From positions 1 to 60,343 of the forward strand of contig JAGMCF010000077.1 of the NCBI GenBank assembly GCA_023129415.1: a DNA stretch of 60,343 nt. The letters run 5' to 3'. The DNA is from Candidatus Cloacimonadota bacterium (GTDB taxonomy: Bacteria > Cloacimonadota > Cloacimonadia > JGIOTU-2). The first letter of the stretch is position 1, and every line of letters begins with the position of its first letter. Position numbers and translations under genes: made by a program. Below, piece by piece: positions 26,655 to 35,311 of this stretch. Under the pieces are notes generated by a model. The model worked only from the letters and a program-made list of their open reading frames with translations. It made no database searches and was not told the DNA's origin.

Positions 26655-28628
26655 ATGAAAAAAATACTTATCTATACATTGCTTTTATTCTTTATTTCTT
26701 TAAAATTATATGCTGAATACAATCAATTACCAGGTTTTCCTTATTCTTCAGTTCAAGATGGGACATTTGGTTCAATGAGGGGAGTGGGTGTTGTTAACAT
26801 TAACGATGACCCTTTTTTAGAGATAGTAGTTTCTACCTTTGACACAACATTTGCTATAAATTATCAGGGAGAGAGATTGTGGACTGCATATACACCTCAT
26901 GAAGCACAAAATACTATGTCTTTTGCTGATATGGATAATGATGGCTATTTAGAAATATTACAAACTACAAGAAGTGGGTGGTTGTATATCTTAGATAAAG
27001 ATGGTAATAATTTTCCCGGATGGCCCAAATATTTTGGAACACCTGCTCCATATTTAAATTATGTAATAACCACACCAGTAGCTTATGATTTAGATGATAA
27101 TGGTCAGAAAGAGATTATTTGGGGAGACTTTGATACTTGCGGCTATCAAAACTATTTATATGTTGTTGATATTAATGGAGATAATTTTAATGATAACTTT
27201 CCTTTTCCCGTTCCTAATGGTGTTTCTGGTACACCTGCAATAGGAGATGTTGATAATGATGGTATTCCAGAAATTGTCTGTATGGATATTTATGAATTAT
27301 ATATTCTTAAACCTGATGGTTCAATTCTTGATGGATGGCCCCAACAACCATTTGATGGAAATGCAAAATATTGGAATACATCACCTGTTATTGCTGATTT
27401 GACAGGAGATGGATTTTTAGAAATAATAACTGCTGCTTTAGGTCCAATTCCTCCTGGAACACCCTCAGGTTTAATTGTATATACATATTATGGTACAATT
27501 CTTGATGGTTGGCCACAAGATTTTCCATATATCACAAAGTGCACTCCATCTGTTGCAGATTTAGATAATGATGGAACATTAGAAATAATCTGTGGTCGTG
27601 GAGATGTATATTCTCTTGGAAATTTATTATATATATTTGATATTAATGGTGAAAACTTCTTAAATGCTCCTTATTATAGCCATGGTAATGTAATGGGACC
27701 AATTATTATTGGAAACATAGACGATTCTTCTGAAAAAGAAATAATATTTGATTCAAATAGAGCTACTGCTTATCCTCATATAGGATATATACAGGGTATT
27801 CATTGCAATGGAGATACTATTATTGATTTTCCTTTACGACCCAAAGGTTGTACCTTGAGTAATTCCTCAGTATTTGGTGATATAAATCAAGATGGTGTAT
27901 TAGATTTAATTACATTTTCTGATGACATAATTCATGATGAAAGTTTATGGATTTATGTATACAATTTAGATCATCTATATAACCCACTTGAAATAGAATG
28001 GAAAACCTATCAATACGATTTTCAAAGGCTTGGTCAATATCATCCTCCCTACTCATTTGATCCACCAATAAATTTAACTGCTCATACAGATGAACATGGG
28101 GTATATCTTTTATGGCAACCACCAGAAAACAGAAGAAATTATGCCTATAATATCTTTCGTGATGATGATTTTCTTAAGCGTAATGCGGACACAACATATA
28201 TTGATACAGATGTGCAAAGCTACACAACATATTATTATTATGTTACATCTGTTTACGAACAGGGATATAGTCCACCTTCAGAAGTAATTGAAGTAACAAC
28301 AGACTCCATAATGTCTGTTGATAATTTGCCTTATTCAGATACATCCAAAATATGTCTAAACTGTTTCCCAAACCCCTTCACTACTTCCACAACAATTTCT
28401 TTTAATTTAGCCACCAGGCTTCGCTCCGCTTCGCCCGGGCAGGCAGAGATAAAAATTTATAATGTAAAAGGCCAATTGGTTCGAAAATTGTCAATAGTAA
28501 ATAGTCAATCTTCAATTGAATGGGATGGAAAAGATGAGAATGGGAAAGAAGTGCCAAATGGAATTTATTTTTATAGATTATCTTCAGGAGATAAATCAGC
28601 AATTAAGAAGATGCTACTTCTAAAATAG
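26655..28628 (+). CDS. Secreted FG-GAP/VCBS propeller protein with Fn3 domain and sorting tail
   Basis: 657 residues: signal peptide 1-21; calcium-type FG-GAP/VCBS repeats (FADMDNDGYLEI, IGDVDNDGIPEIV, VADLDNDGTLEII, FGDINQDGVLDLI), which form an integrin-like propeller; a fibronectin type III domain about 470-555 (LLWQPPENRRNYAYNIFR); and the sorting domain ending KKMLLLK. Probably adhesive or structural. Both loops of the tail carry repeats: the GC-rich element at 28410 and the heptamers at 28490. Confidence 0.87.
   Translation: MKKILIYTLLLFFISLKLYAEYNQLPGFPYSSVQDGTFGSMRGVGVVNINDDPFLEIVVSTFDTTFAINYQGERLWTAYTPHEAQNTMSFADMDNDGYLEILQTTRSGWLYILDKDGNNFPGWPKYFGTPAPYLNYVITTPVAYDLDDNGQKEIIWGDFDTCGYQNYLYVVDINGDNFNDNFPFPVPNGVSGTPAIGDVDNDGIPEIVCMDIYELYILKPDGSILDGWPQQPFDGNAKYWNTSPVIADLTGDGFLEIITAALGPIPPGTPSGLIVYTYYGTILDGWPQDFPYITKCTPSVADLDNDGTLEIICGRGDVYSLGNLLYIFDINGENFLNAPYYSHGNVMGPIIIGNIDDSSEKEIIFDSNRATAYPHIGYIQGIHCNGDTIIDFPLRPKGCTLSNSSVFGDINQDGVLDLITFSDDIIHDESLWIYVYNLDHLYNPLEIEWKTYQYDFQRLGQYHPPYSFDPPINLTAHTDEHGVYLLWQPPENRRNYAYNIFRDDDFLKRNADTTYIDTDVQSYTTYYYYVTSVYEQGYSPPSEVIEVTTDSIMSVDNLPYSDTSKICLNCFPNPFTTSTTISFNLATRLRSASPGQAEIKIYNVKGQLVRKLSIVNSQSSIEWDGKDENGKEVPNGIYFYRLSSGDKSAIKKMLLLK
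28410..28444 (+). repeat. GC-rich in-frame element in sorting-domain loop 1 (second copy)
   Basis: gccaccaggcttcgctccgc followed by ttcgcccgggcaggc, translated ATRLRSASPGQA. It differs from the copy at 23031 by only a few bases. Confidence 0.8.
28490..28517 (+). repeat. Heptamer array in sorting-domain loop 2
   Basis: gtcaata, gtaaata, gtcaatc, ttcaatt; translated in frame as SIVNSQSSI. Confidence 0.8.
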
Positions 28629-28654
28629 TATAAATATTTTGTAAAAATAAATAG

Positions 28655-28690
28655 CGGGTAGAGTTGAAAAAATCAAATCTATCCGTTTTT
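28655..28690 (+). terminator. Rho-independent terminator after the FG-GAP gene
   Basis: cgggtagagttga pairs with tcaaatctatccg (one mismatch, one G-U), followed by TTTTT. Lies 27 bp after the stop codon. Confidence 0.75.
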
Positions 28691-28770
28691 CTATATTTAT
28701 CTCAAATTTGGGATTTGATATTTGTAATCTGATACTTAATATCTTTTACGAAAATTGAATTATTGAAAAT

Positions 28771-29742
28771 TTATATTCTATTTAATTTTTTTAAATGTTC
28801 TCTATAAGTTGTTGAAAAGATATGTCTTGATTTCTTACCAGCGAAAAAGAAAAAGTAATCGGTTTTTGCTGGATTTAATGCAGCATTAATTGATTTAATA
28901 CCAGGATTGCAAATAGGGGTTGGTGGCAAGCCAAGGTGTTTGTAAGTATTATAAATTGAATTTATTTTCAAATCCTCATAATAAATTTTCCTTCGCGACT
29001 TTCCTGATAATTCTAATGCATAAGCAACTGTTGGATCTGCTTGTAGAAGCATTCTGTTAGCAAGCCTATTTTTATAAACTCCTGCAATCAAAGCCCTCTC
29101 ATCATCACAAATTGCTTCTTTCTCAATAATTGAAGCTAAAATCAAAAAAGAATACAAAGAATCAAAAGGAATTTTTTCAGGATAAATAGTATTAAACTGA
29201 AGAAAAAAATTATCAACCATCATTTTTATGATATATTCTTCATCTGCAAAATATGGGATGTAATATGTATCTGGGAAAAGAAATCCTTCTAAATTTTCTG
29301 ACTCAATATTCAAAGATGAGACGAATGTTGTGTCTGATGTTAGCTTAACAAATTTTGAATAATCTGCTAAATTATTTTTTGCAAGTTGATATGCAATTTT
29401 ACGAACTGTAAATCCTTCTGGAATCGTAATTTGATTTTTAACTATCTCAGCATTAGAAAGAACTCTTATAACACCAATCAGAGAATATTTTCCTGAAAAA
29501 TTAAACTTTCCATAATGTAATTTTTGTTCTCTATTTAATAACTTACTAATTGTAACAAACATAGAAGCAGAACGAATTATTCCTTCTTCTTCTAATAAAG
29601 AACCTATCTTAGCAATTGAAATACCTTTTTTTATATTAATCGTTTTATTTGGAATTATTTGAGGTTTAAATACACCAATAAAAAAAGAAACCGAAAAACC
29701 AATAAGTATTAGAATAAGAACAAAAAACAAGAACTTTCTCAT
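28771..29742 (-). CDS. mltG: Endolytic murein transglycosylase MltG (YceG family)
   Basis: 323 residues. One N-terminal TM (about 5-27), a LysM-like region with IPEGFTVRKIAYQLA, then the YceG catalytic domain: GFLFPDTYYIP, the catalytic glutamate in ASIIEKEA, LLQADPTVAYAL, and the terminal LPPTPICNPGIKSINAAL. Cleaves nascent peptidoglycan to end glycan chains. Its ATG overlaps the stop codon of the upstream yqgF-like gene (TAATG), implying translational coupling. Confidence 0.95.
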   Translation of the reverse strand: MRKFLFFVLILILIGFSVSFFIGVFKPQIIPNKTINIKKGISIAKIGSLLEEEGIIRSASMFVTISKLLNREQKLHYGKFNFSGKYSLIGVIRVLSNAEIVKNQITIPEGFTVRKIAYQLAKNNLADYSKFVKLTSDTTFVSSLNIESENLEGFLFPDTYYIPYFADEEYIIKMMVDNFFLQFNTIYPEKIPFDSLYSFLILASIIEKEAICDDERALIAGVYKNRLANRMLLQADPTVAYALELSGKSRRKIYYEDLKINSIYNTYKHLGLPPTPICNPGIKSINAALNPAKTDYFFFFAGKKSRHIFSTTYREHLKKLNRI

Positions 29743-30155
29743 TATTTTCTATTCGTTAAATAATCTTTCAATATTAAGGAAGCAGCAATCATGTCCAGCT
29801 TGGATTTATTCTTTTTTAAAGATTTTTTTTGGATATTCAGAACTTCAGTTGCTTTTTGAGTAGTATAGGATTCATCCCAGAATATAATTGGTAAATGTAC
29901 ATACTTTTCTAATTCTTTGGCAAAATCTCTTACTTGTTTTGATTTTTTTGTTTCAATATTTTCAGTATTTAGAGGAATTCCAATAATGATTTTCCCTACA
30001 TCTTGATCTTTTACAATTTCAGCAATTTTAATAAAATATGATAGTATTTTCCTTGTATCAATTGTCAAATATGGAAAAGCAATAAGCTGTCCTGGATCAG
30101 ATAAAGCTATACCTATATGGCGTTCGCCATAGTCAATTGCCAATAACCTTTTCAA
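29742..30155 (-). CDS. ruvX: Putative pre-16S rRNA nuclease / Holliday-junction resolvase-like YqgF
   Basis: 137 residues with the RNase H-like fold of YqgF/RuvX: LLAIDYGERHIGIALSD with the first catalytic Asp, IIIGIPLN, and WDESYTTQKA with the downstream acidic residue. A late KLDMIAASLIL completes the site. Starts at TTG. Coupled to mltG, a common pairing in bacteria. Confidence 0.93.
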   Translation of the reverse strand: MKRLLAIDYGERHIGIALSDPGQLIAFPYLTIDTRKILSYFIKIAEIVKDQDVGKIIIGIPLNTENIETKKSKQVRDFAKELEKYVHLPIIFWDESYTTQKATEVLNIQKKSLKKNKSKLDMIAASLILKDYLTNRK

Positions 30156-30458
30156 AACTAACTGCCTATTTTTTTCCCTTTGACTGTTTAGTGTCTGTCA
30201 ATAAAATGCATATTTGTAGAACGACCTTTCCGTTCAGTCTCGGCGACTAGACGGGCTGGGCGCCGAGACCGACCAAGGTCGTTGGTCTAAATGTGTATTA
30301 AGAACATGAGTTCCACTTCGTAGTCCCGAAATTTCGGGACGGAGAACGAGCTAAGAACCTCGTTCTACTTTTACCCCGGCTTGATACATCGGGATTATGT
30401 ATAATATTTTTGAAACATGCTATAGAATAGCTATCTAAACAGGGCTCACGGATAGACT
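30156..30458. repeat. GC-rich palindromic repeat cluster
   Basis: No gene. Contains nested inverted repeats: tagaacgacctt..aaggtcgtt around ggtctcggcgcc-like stems (about 30218-30283), a perfect 18-bp palindrome gtcccgaaatttcgggac (30323-30340), and gaacgag..ctcgttc (about 30344-30365). It separates ruvX from the coiled-coil gene. Confidence 0.7.
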
Positions 30459-30788
30459 CTATTTGGATTTCTCTTTCTTTTTCTTGGATTCTTCTTTTGC
30501 AGACAATTTAAGTTCTTCTATAGTCTTTTTAGCAATTTCATTCTTTTTATTAATATCATCTACCTCTTTTAACATATCTGCAAGAAAAGAATCTTTTGAA
30601 AATTCATCTTTCTTAGAAAAGATGTATTCTCCAATTTCCTGATAGCAGGAATTAATTGCTGATTTTCTGGTTGCTATTTCAAGTTTCAGTTTTGAAATCT
30701 TTGCTACATGCTCAGCTTTACCAGCTACTTTGGAAAGCACACCACTTATTTCACCTTTTACCTTATCTAACATTTGTTTTGTTTCCAT
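30459..30788 (-). CDS. Small coiled-coil protein
   Basis: The ORF opens at 30818. GAGGTGATA before the ATG at 30788 makes the start METKQMLDKVKGE (109 residues). Almost entirely helical and charged, with a likely coiled coil (about 10-95) and a poly-lysine tail (KEESKKKKEKSK). No signal, no known domain. It resembles small cytoplasmic DUF-type coiled-coil proteins, and the function is unknown. Confidence 0.7.
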   Translation of the reverse strand: METKQMLDKVKGEISGVLSKVAGKAEHVAKISKLKLEIATRKSAINSCYQEIGEYIFSKKDEFSKDSFLADMLKEVDDINKKNEIAKKTIEELKLSAKEESKKKKEKSK

Positions 30789-30958
30789 TATCACCTCAAA
30801 CAAAAAAATAAAAAACAATCCTAATATGTCAATTAATTTAAATACAACCTTTCAGAAAATTAAAAAATTTTATTTCTCTTGACAAATAAAGTTCTAAATA
30901 AATTTTTTAATCAAATTTTTTTGAATAAAAATCAATTAAATAAAAAATGGAGGAAAAA

Positions 30959-33900
30959 ATGAAAAAATCAATACTTAAAAATTGGTTTATACTGTTATTG
31001 ATGTTCTTTTCAACAATTTCTTTTCTGTTTGCTAAAGAATTTAATATTGATCTTATTAATGATGAAAACCGAATCACAGTAACCGAAAATACCTATGAAA
31101 AGTTGAGTATATCTTACTGCTTCTCAAAAATCAAAAGCTTTGAAGTTCAAACTAAAAAAGGTGTGTTTAATGAAATTATTATTCCCAATACCTATTATAT
31201 TGGTGAAATTGGCACCCCAAAACTTCCTACTTCAAAAAAACTTATTGAAATACCTTTTGGTGCACAGGTATCTGTAAATGTAAGGAGTTATACAATAGCT
31301 GAATACAAACTAAGTGATTACGGTATTACAAATCCAATAATGCCTGTTCAACCTTCTTTGCCCAAAAGTATTGACCCAACCACTGTTGAGTTTGAATACA
31401 ATGAAGATTCATATAGTCAAGATGCTTTTACTGAGCATGAATTAGCGACCGTTGAAATTTTGGGTGTGCTGCGTGGCGTTCGTCTCGCTCGTATTGATGT
31501 CTCTCTTGTTCGTTACAATCCAGTTACCGGAGTGATTCAGGTTTATAACAATATTGAAGTTGATGTAAATCTTACAGATAGTGACAGAGGGTTAACTGAA
31601 TATACAAAAGCATCTACCTACTCTCCTTATTTTGAATCAATTTACGAAAGAATAATTAATTATAGACAACATGGCTACCCTGCTCATCCTGATTTAACTA
31701 CATATCCTGTAAAATATTTAATCGTTTCACACAGAATGTTTGAAACACAATTACAACCCTTTATTGAATGGAAAACACAAAAAGGCTTTACTGTTATTGT
31801 TGCTTATACTGATACACTTGGTTCTTCAGCATATAATATTCAAACTTGGATTCATTCGCAGTATGCTGCAGGAACGCCAACAGACCCAGCACCGAGCTTT
31901 GTTTTACTTGTAGGAGATACTGGACAGATTACAGCATCAGCAACTGGCTCTACTACTGGTAAAGTAACTGATTTATACTACTGTAGTGTTGATGGAGATT
32001 ATTTCCCGGAAATGTATTATGGAAGATTTTCTGCTACAAATACAACACACGCACAGACACAAATAAACAGAACCCTTTATTATGAGAAATACGAATTTAA
32101 TGACCCCTCTTTTTTAGATGATGTAACTTTAATCGCTGGTGTAGATGGTTACTGGAATCCACATGTGGGTCAACCAACTGTACTTTACGGAACTAACAAT
32201 TATTTCAATGCTGCTTATGGATTTGATGAGGTTCATGCGTATCTTACAACCTATAGCGGATGTTATGATACAATTGATGATGGTATCTGTATGATAAATT
32301 ATACTGCTCATGGAAGTCAAACATCCTGGGGTAATCCTTCTATGACTCAAACTATGGTAAATAATTTAACAAATGTTAGTAAATATCCACTTGCAATTGG
32401 AAATTGTTGTCTTGCATGTGATTTTGGATATCCAGAATGCTTTGGTGAAACTTGGGCAAGAGCAACTCACAATACAATAGGTGACCCAACAGGTGCAATC
32501 GGTTATATTGGTTCAGCTCCTTCTTCTTACTGGTGGGAAGATTTTTATTGGGCAGTAGGCGCATTTCCTACTCCTGGTGGATATGTGCCAACATACAATG
32601 AGACTTCGTGGGGAATGTTTGATGGACCTTTTGTTTCTGATTATGTGACCCAAGATGCACTAATCTTTGTTGGCAACCTTGCTGTTACAGAAGCTCATAC
32701 TGAAGGCTATCCCACTCATGTTGGTGCCGGTCCAATTTATTACTGGCAAGCATACAACTTGCTTGGTGACCCATCTCTTGTTGTATATATGACACAAGGT
32801 GAGGTTAATGATGTTAGCTTCGCTGGTTTATTGCCAATCGGTTCCACAAGCTTTACGGTTGATGCAGAACCGGGTTCTTATGTAGGAATTTCAATGAATG
32901 GAGTTTTACATGGTGCAGCTTTAGTAGATGAATCAGGTAGTGTTGATGTCCCAATTACGCCATTTGCTACAGCAGGAACAGCAGATATCGTGGTAACCAA
33001 ACCTCAGTATCAACCAGTTATAGAAACTGTTGTAGTTGCAACACCAGCAGTCATTATAATAGACCCAATCTCCATTCCAATAGATACTCTCACAGATGTA
33101 ACAATCTCAGTGTATGAAGAAGATGGCACTACACCTATTCCAGATGTAAATATTGAAATTTCAGGATTAGGAGCATTTGGCACCTTACAAGGCATTACTG
33201 ATACAAGTGGTACTTGTGCACTCAATTTTGGTGGTCATTATGGCGGAACACAAGTACTCAATTTAAGAGGATGGAGAGAAGGTGATGGTTACAACCTATT
33301 TGAAGAACCTATGGAAGTAACAGGAGGTTCAGACCTTACTAATCCAGATATCTGGATTACAACAACATTCGGGTTATCTGATACCTTTGGACTGAATATG
33401 CCAGGAACAGCTCATTTTACACAAGATGAAACTGATTGCGATTATACTATCTATGTTGTTGATGCAGATACCTTTATTACAGAATCCCTAAATGATTCAA
33501 TAACTTATACACCTACAACTCTTACAGATATTTACGGATATATAACTAAAACTGGATATAATGTTTATTCCGAACTCTTTACTACAGTGGAAGTTTATGG
33601 CACAGTCTCAGGTATAGTAACAGAGAGTGAGAATGGCGATCCTGTTCCTGATATTGAGGTTAAATTTTATGAACAGGGTGCTAACCCAACAACTGATGAC
33701 CCATTATTCACTGATATAACTGATGCTTATGGATTCTACGAAATTACTGAGAACCAACCTGTTGATTATTATGATATCCATATTAATGAATGGGGCTTTA
33801 ATCCTTATGAAGAGCTAAACTATTTCCTTGGTTATGGTTCTGACTCTCATGATATTGTTATTGACTCTGTTGAAACTGCTGTTGTTCATGGAAGAATTTA

Positions 33901-34996
33901 TGATGATGACAAAGGAGCTGTTAGCAATGCTACTATAACCTATTACCGCTCAGATAATGGAGAACCATATGATACTGTATATGTATCAATATCAGGAAGA
34001 TACAGTGTCTTCTTGCCTTATTTCATTTATGATGTTTATGTAAGTGCTCCAGAACATGTGCCTTTTAGAGGTTCCATTACTATTGATCGTGATCTTACAG
34101 TTGATTATAGATTAGGTTTAGCAGCTTTATTCAGTAACTTTGAAGATAATGATGGAGATTTTTCTCCCACTCCTCCAACTGGAGCATGGGAATGGGGTGA
34201 ACCTACTGCTGGTAGCATTAATGCTTATTCAGGTGTGAATGTATGGGCTACTAATCTTGATGGTTATTATGTAGATGATGCAAACTGGTATCTTGACTCC
34301 CCTGAATTCACTGTGCCTGATAATGGAATATTAAATTTCTATCATTATCATAACTTTGAAGGTAGCAAAGGCGATAAGACTCTCTGGGATGGTGGAAATG
34401 TAAAAATCTCAAATGATGGCGGTACTTCATTTAGCCTTATAACTCCTGTAAATGGTTATGATGGAACTATATCTGCACTTGGAGAGTCAGGTTTTGGGGG
34501 CACAATTGGTGATTGGGAATTAGTAGAGTTTGACATAAGTAGCTATGAAGGGGATAATGTTATAATAAGATGGCATTTTGCTTCTGATGGTTCTCAGTGC
34601 GACTATTATGGCTGGTATATTGATGATTTCCTTGTATTTGACCCTAATAGCAGCGAACAAATAATAAATCCTGTTTCTGTTAATAGTACTCAAATAACAT
34701 ATAAACTTGAACTCTATCAAAACTATCCTAATCCTGTCCGAACTTATACGACAATATCGTTTTCAATCCCAAGAGATATTGCCACGGATTTACACAGATT
34801 AGCACAGATAAAGATTTATAATATCAAAGGACAGCTTGTAAAGAAATGCGAAATGCAGAATGTGAAGTGCGGAATGAATAGTATGGTATGGAATGGAAAA
34901 GATGATTCTGGAAAACCTGTTGCCAATGGTATTTACTTCTATAGACTTTCTGCAAATAATAAAAACCTTATTAAAAAAATGATTATATTAAGATAA
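30959..34996 (+). CDS. Secreted gingipain-like peptidase (family C25) with sorting tail, paralogue 1
   Basis: GGAGG before the ATG at 30959 fixes the start (ORF opens 30947). Domains: signal peptide; propeptide-like region to about 225; C25 catalytic domain about 230-620 with FIEWKTQKGFTVIVA, the catalytic histidine in NYTAHGSQTSWG and the cysteine in AIGNCCLAC; an Ig-like domain; two carboxypeptidase-regulatory-like repeats (about 880-1040, SGIVTESENG); a choice-of-anchor/MAM-like jelly roll about 1050-1235 (YYGWYIDDF); and the sorting tail ending IKKMIILR. Cysteine endopeptidase exported and probably surface-attached. From about 33600 on, the DNA closely matches the next C25 gene, unlike the catalytic parts. 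Confidence 0.88.
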   Translation: MKKSILKNWFILLLMFFSTISFLFAKEFNIDLINDENRITVTENTYEKLSISYCFSKIKSFEVQTKKGVFNEIIIPNTYYIGEIGTPKLPTSKKLIEIPFGAQVSVNVRSYTIAEYKLSDYGITNPIMPVQPSLPKSIDPTTVEFEYNEDSYSQDAFTEHELATVEILGVLRGVRLARIDVSLVRYNPVTGVIQVYNNIEVDVNLTDSDRGLTEYTKASTYSPYFESIYERIINYRQHGYPAHPDLTTYPVKYLIVSHRMFETQLQPFIEWKTQKGFTVIVAYTDTLGSSAYNIQTWIHSQYAAGTPTDPAPSFVLLVGDTGQITASATGSTTGKVTDLYYCSVDGDYFPEMYYGRFSATNTTHAQTQINRTLYYEKYEFNDPSFLDDVTLIAGVDGYWNPHVGQPTVLYGTNNYFNAAYGFDEVHAYLTTYSGCYDTIDDGICMINYTAHGSQTSWGNPSMTQTMVNNLTNVSKYPLAIGNCCLACDFGYPECFGETWARATHNTIGDPTGAIGYIGSAPSSYWWEDFYWAVGAFPTPGGYVPTYNETSWGMFDGPFVSDYVTQDALIFVGNLAVTEAHTEGYPTHVGAGPIYYWQAYNLLGDPSLVVYMTQGEVNDVSFAGLLPIGSTSFTVDAEPGSYVGISMNGVLHGAALVDESGSVDVPITPFATAGTADIVVTKPQYQPVIETVVVATPAVIIIDPISIPIDTLTDVTISVYEEDGTTPIPDVNIEISGLGAFGTLQGITDTSGTCALNFGGHYGGTQVLNLRGWREGDGYNLFEEPMEVTGGSDLTNPDIWITTTFGLSDTFGLNMPGTAHFTQDETDCDYTIYVVDADTFITESLNDSITYTPTTLTDIYGYITKTGYNVYSELFTTVEVYGTVSGIVTESENGDPVPDIEVKFYEQGANPTTDDPLFTDITDAYGFYEITENQPVDYYDIHINEWGFNPYEELNYFLGYGSDSHDIVIDSVETAVVHGRIYDDDKGAVSNATITYYRSDNGEPYDTVYVSISGRYSVFLPYFIYDVYVSAPEHVPFRGSITIDRDLTVDYRLGLAALFSNFEDNDGDFSPTPPTGAWEWGEPTAGSINAYSGVNVWATNLDGYYVDDANWYLDSPEFTVPDNGILNFYHYHNFEGSKGDKTLWDGGNVKISNDGGTSFSLITPVNGYDGTISALGESGFGGTIGDWELVEFDISSYEGDNVIIRWHFASDGSQCDYYGWYIDDFLVFDPNSSEQIINPVSVNSTQITYKLELYQNYPNPVRTYTTISFSIPRDIATDLHRLAQIKIYNIKGQLVKKCEMQNVKCGMNSMVWNGKDDSGKPVANGIYFYRLSANNKNLIKKMIILR
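34843..34877 (+). repeat. Heptamer array in sorting-domain loop 2
   Basis: Five units: gaaatgc, gaaatgc, agaatgt, gaagtgc, ggaatga; translated in frame as KCEMQNVKCGMN. Confidence 0.82.
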
Positions 34997-35005
34997 ATAA
35001 AAAAT

Positions 35006-35298
35006 GGTTAAGTATAATTTATGAATAAAAAACAGAGACACAGAATTCACAAGAACACACCAGCAAATGAAATATGGCTTTTTGTATGGTTTAGAATAGG
35101 GGGTGAAAAAATTGGAGAACTTTTAACTGGGTTTTTCTCTTTAGAACAGCAATGCCAGAGAAATAGAAGAAGTGCCATAATTGGCCCTATTATTGGATGT
35201 TAAAGAAATATAAGCCCTAATGATAATACTTATAAAATAAGAAAATCTTTGTGTTCTTTGTGAACTTTGTGGTTAATATTATACATAACAAAAAAAAT
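35006..35298 (+). repeat. Duplicated non-coding leader, copy 1
   Basis: Roughly 290 bp starting ggttaagtataatttatgaa directly after a C25 gene and ending gttaatattatacataacaa just before the next C25 gene's ribosome-binding site. A diverged copy lies at 45098-45504. The short ORF at 35021-35203 is not preserved in the second copy, so this is not coding. The end contains a ctttgtgttctttgtgaactttgtgg repeat. Confidence 0.75.
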
Positions 35299-35311
35299 AT
35301 GGAGGATTAAT

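Noticed and set aside
35021-35203. 60-codon ORF in the leader before C25 paralogue 2
   Set aside because: The duplicated copy at 45098 breaks the frame after about 16 codons, and there is no ribosome-binding site.
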